Assembly: GCA_903813345.2 (NCBI GenBank)
Contig: CAIIXF020000005.1
Span: 39,063,375 to 39,127,374, forward strand
Length of the DNA: 64,000 bases
Direction of reading: 5' to 3'
Origin: Owenia fusiformis
Lineage: Eukaryota; Annelida; Polychaeta; Sabellida; Oweniidae
Shown here: positions 61,201-64,000 of the stretch, piece by piece
Numbering within the stretch: the stretch's first letter is position 1
Layout of the letters: each line of letters starts with the position of its first letter
The notes under the pieces: model-generated
Told to the model about the DNA's origin: nothing
Seen by the model: only the letters and a program-made list of their open reading frames with translations
Databases searched by the model: none
Position numbers and translations under genes: made by a program

Positions 61201-64000
61201 TTTGAATCAATACACATATATTTAATCTCCTTACTCCAGTTAGACCCAGATTTCCCGATAAAGCAATCACAACATGGGCGGTAAGCGTGATATTCCAGTA
61301 GTCTTCCTTCCCATTTAGAGTCTGAAGCTTGGGTACCATTGTCCTCATGTATGCGGGTGCTAGCTCCATGAAGCTTCCCACACTTTTATTCTGTCTCGAG
61401 ACGATCCACAGTGCCATTTCGTTCATGAACTCTGGTGCGATATAGAATTGATGCTCCCATTCTGTGTCCCTGGCCTGTTTCATTTGGTTAAGTAGATATG
61501 CGGTAACCCTAAAACACATTGTTTTCTGACGGTGACCTTGGCCATTCTCATGAATGTTCGGTCCTGTACACTTTCTGTTTACATTTAAACATAGGTTGGT
61601 GTAGTGCGACTTTGAGACAAAAGTGAAGGTTTGAATTAACATTTATTAAATATGAAGTGAAGTAAAAGTAAAATTTAAACTTACCACAAACTTGACGGGT
61701 GGGTCACGACTTGCTGGAAACCACCTTCCTTATTCTTGTGAAACAGGATTCTCGGTATGACTGCAAATCAAAGATTGTAGTTAATTAATCTTGAATCTCT
61801 GCAGCACACACCAGAACAAATGTTGAATACAAGAACACAAATGTGTACAAAATGTCCCCACCAATGGGTGATCCCGTCAAATGGTTATCTTGAAAATGAG
61901 TAGACAAGACTTTACCGACACAATTTGAGGACAGAAAATCCAAAATGGCCACCTTAAAATTTACCCAGAATGCCCAAAAATTTGTTAGTTCTAGATTTTC
62001 ATACTATTAACCACCCCTGAAAATTTGAAATTGATCCGTCAAACAGTTAACCAGAAAACATGTAAACATGTAAACAAGACTTTACAGACAAGATTTTAGG
62101 ATGGAAAATCCAAAATGGCTGCCTTGACATTTACCCAGAATGTCAAAAAACTAATCAGTTCTATATTTTCATTCTAAGAATCATCCCTGAAAATTTGAAA
62201 TTGATCTACCAAACGGTTCACCTGAAAGCGCGTACACAAGACTTTACAGACAAGATTTTGGGACAGAAAATCCAAAAAATGGCTGCCTTGACATTTACGC
62301 CGAATGCCAAAAAACTAATCAAATTTAGATTTTCATACTAAGAATCATCCCTGAAAATTCGAAATTGATCTACCAAACGGTTCACCTAAAAACGTGTAGA
62401 CAAGACTTTACAGGCAAGATTTTAAGACGGAAAATCCAAAATGGCTGCCTTGACATTTATCCAGAATGCCAAAAAACTAATCAGATCTAGATTTTCATAC
62501 TAAGAATCATCCCTGGAAATGTGAAATTGATCAACCAAACCGTTCACCTGGAATGCGTAGACAAGACTTTACAGACAAGATTTTAGGACGGAAAATCCAA
62601 AGTGGCTGCCTTGACATTTACCCAGAACGCCAAGAAACTAATCAGATCTAGATTTTCATACTAAGAATCATCCCTGAAAATTTGAAATTGATCTACCTGA
62701 AAACGCGTAGACAAGACTTTACAGACAAGATTTTAGGACGGAAAAATCCAAAATGGCCGACAATAAAATAAGTGCTGATGAGTTTTTGCTGATTTCCTTT
62801 TACAAAATTATCACATATAGCTACTGTTAACAATAATATAGGCCTTTACAACAAAGTAAACCTGAAATGATTTATAAAGCTACTAAATAGTTAAAGTATG
62901 AAAACATAAAAACACCATTCAATATGATACAAAGTATTATCGCGCGCTAACTTTTCTTAAGACATTCAAAATGGTTGACATGACTGAGCTAACAGGTCCA
63001 AAACCTAATCAGATGTAGAATGAAGTGAGCTGAACAAGATATTAAAGTGTTAAAAGCAACTGTGAAGCCGTTTTTCTTAAAGTTTGCAGACAAGGATTTT
63101 AGCATATGACTTCAAAATGGCCGACAGGAAGTAGGTATCGAGTTAATTTTTTTCATCCACATATCTGTATGCACTCATAAGTTATCCCTGAAAATTTGAA
63201 GGTGATATCTGTAGCGGTTTTGGAGAAAACTGCGGACGGACGGACGAACGGACGTACTCCCGCAGAGTCCTTTGTGCATTTTTTTCCTTGACGTGCTGTG
63301 CAATTAGATTAGCGGGTTGCACATTCTAGTACAGTCCACAGTGCCAAATCTGTCCAAGTTATAATGGACAATGTTAAGCATATCAAAATTGATACGGGGT
63401 GCGATTGTTCTTTATGAATGTGAGGTGCACTGGTTATGAAAACTGACCAACTTCTGGGTTGAACCACAGAAGTAGGTAAAAACCCCAGAAGGGTATATCT
63501 GAACGCATGGCGCACAGCACTAAGGACTCTGTGGGAGAGCGGACGGACGGACGGACAGACAGACAGACGGACAGACAGACGGACGGACGCGCCTAGGCCG
63601 ACAATATGGCCCCACACTATGTGGTGGGGACATGACAAAACTGTCTCAACAAATCTATTTTACACACACTTGAATCTTGTCGATTTACTCCAATGTTTCT
63701 CCATTCAGCTCCATTTATGACTCGATATATCATGATTAGTTGATTAGAACAATTTTTTTGATTACACAAATATCCTTAAAAATTCCATTATGTCTTTATA
63801 CTTAATCTGAATACGAATCGTTTATCTTTTAAATTGTTTACTTGATCATACCAAAATTAATAGAGCTTGATTAGGGAGGGCGACACAACCATACACAAGG
63901 GCTTGATAAAAGACCACGACATAATCAAAGCGTAAAAGTATGTACCTGAATTCATAGTATTTAGAGCTTTTGTTTGTATTTCCCTGGTCAATTGATCTGT
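58275..64000 (-). CDS. C3/alpha-2-macroglobulin/TEP-family protein, C-terminal part
   Basis: Secreted thioester-protein family of innate immunity (complement C3, A2M, CD109, insect TEPs). Ten minus-strand exons with consistent phases: 64000-63946 (cut by window), 61760-61685, 61508-61235, 61121-60947, 60281-60040, 59888-59727, 59391-59329, 59110-58962, 58676-58508 and 58380-58275. These give ~490 residues. Exons to 60040 are the alpha-helical thioester domain (LTAHVVIALSGN, VATSYAL-like MATSYALMCYVL, MYWLQSRRRGKGVWTG). Then a CUB-like linker and the receptor-binding MG8 domain (GPYSMTAFFRIEIPTGY, LNIYVEK, VAEYYQP). The thioester motif itself lies right of the window. EYYQP at the end resembles CD109/TEP more than C3. 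The donor after 58275 needs another exon; none is certain, though a tiny one at 57864-57845 (GNYYAS-stop) is possible. Confidence 0.85.
61870..62770 (+). repeat. ~160-bp tandem repeat in an intron of the macroglobulin-family gene
   Basis: Six copies; ACAAGACTTTAC anchors at 61904, 62074, 62236, 62400, 62561 and 62711. Units contain GGAAAATCCAAAATGGC, CCTTGACATTTACCCAGAA and CCCTGAAAATTTGAAATTGA. It is a relative of the ATGGCC-type repeats elsewhere in the window. Confidence 0.9.
63040..63600. repeat. GGAC simple repeats and associated repeat ends
   Basis: (GGAC)n-type tracts at about 63233-63256 and 63538-63592 end two repeat units with the same ATGGCCGAC or CCCTGAAAATTTGAAGG vocabulary. The minus-strand 109-codon ORF over the second tract (VRLSVRLSVCPSVRP) is this repeat, not a gene. 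Confidence 0.75.

Noticed and set aside
63309-63638. 109-codon minus ORF with VRLSVRLSVCPSV
   Set aside because: Translation of a (GGAC)n-type simple repeat.
1-64000. CRISPR arrays, bacterial operons or phage signals
   Set aside because: The DNA is eukaryotic with spliced genes; the tandem arrays lack spacer diversity.

Overview
This window looks like nuclear DNA of a bilaterian invertebrate. It is AT-rich and intron-rich, with GT-AG introns, a diverse set of inverted-repeat mini-elements, and five protein-coding loci that I could splice by eye with consistent intron phases. The gene families (SLU7, NOA1, two Msx homeobox genes and a thioester/macroglobulin-family protein) do not settle the phylum. 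A lophotrochozoan or a non-vertebrate deuterostome would both fit.

Layout. Positions 521-7376 (minus) carry SLU7, a second-step pre-mRNA splicing factor; its last C-terminal exon lies off the left edge. About 1.8 kb away and divergent, 9199-14201 (plus) carries NOA1, a circularly permuted mitochondrial GTPase, complete in eight exons. After a 5 kb gene-free gap, 19224-22512 (minus) is a two-exon Msx gene (Msx-A here). It lies head-to-head with a second, three-exon Msx gene (Msx-B) at 40379-46527 (plus). The 17.9 kb between the two start codons holds no gene I can name, but has TAAT-rich blocks, CRE-like motifs, two copies of a dispersed modular repeat and two GC-rich coding-like islands. After a repeat-rich 11 kb stretch, 58275-64000 (minus) holds the 3' part of a C3/alpha-2-macroglobulin/TEP-family gene whose 5' part runs off the right edge.

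The most striking observations are these. (1) Two separate SLU7 introns begin with tandem arrays whose repeat unit contains the gene's own 5' splice site. The intron after the 1752-1964 exon has a 76-bp unit with five intact decoy donors. The intron after the 3518-3972 exon has a 26-bp unit with eight intact decoy donors. Use of a downstream donor in either array adds an early in-frame stop, so a splicing factor gene carries two possible poison-splicing arrays. (2) There is a head-to-head Msx duplication in which only one copy has an intron inside the homeobox, at homeodomain position 44/45; most of that intron is a TA-flanked MITE. (3) A 1.95 kb near-palindromic element in SLU7 intron 1 has arms of about 0.6 kb, ends beginning CAC, and a 5-bp flanking duplication. 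(4) A roughly 100-bp non-coding sequence is shared between the region upstream of Msx-A and intron 1 of Msx-B.

Exon coordinates come from reading splice signals, phases and family similarity by eye. No alignment or database search was run.
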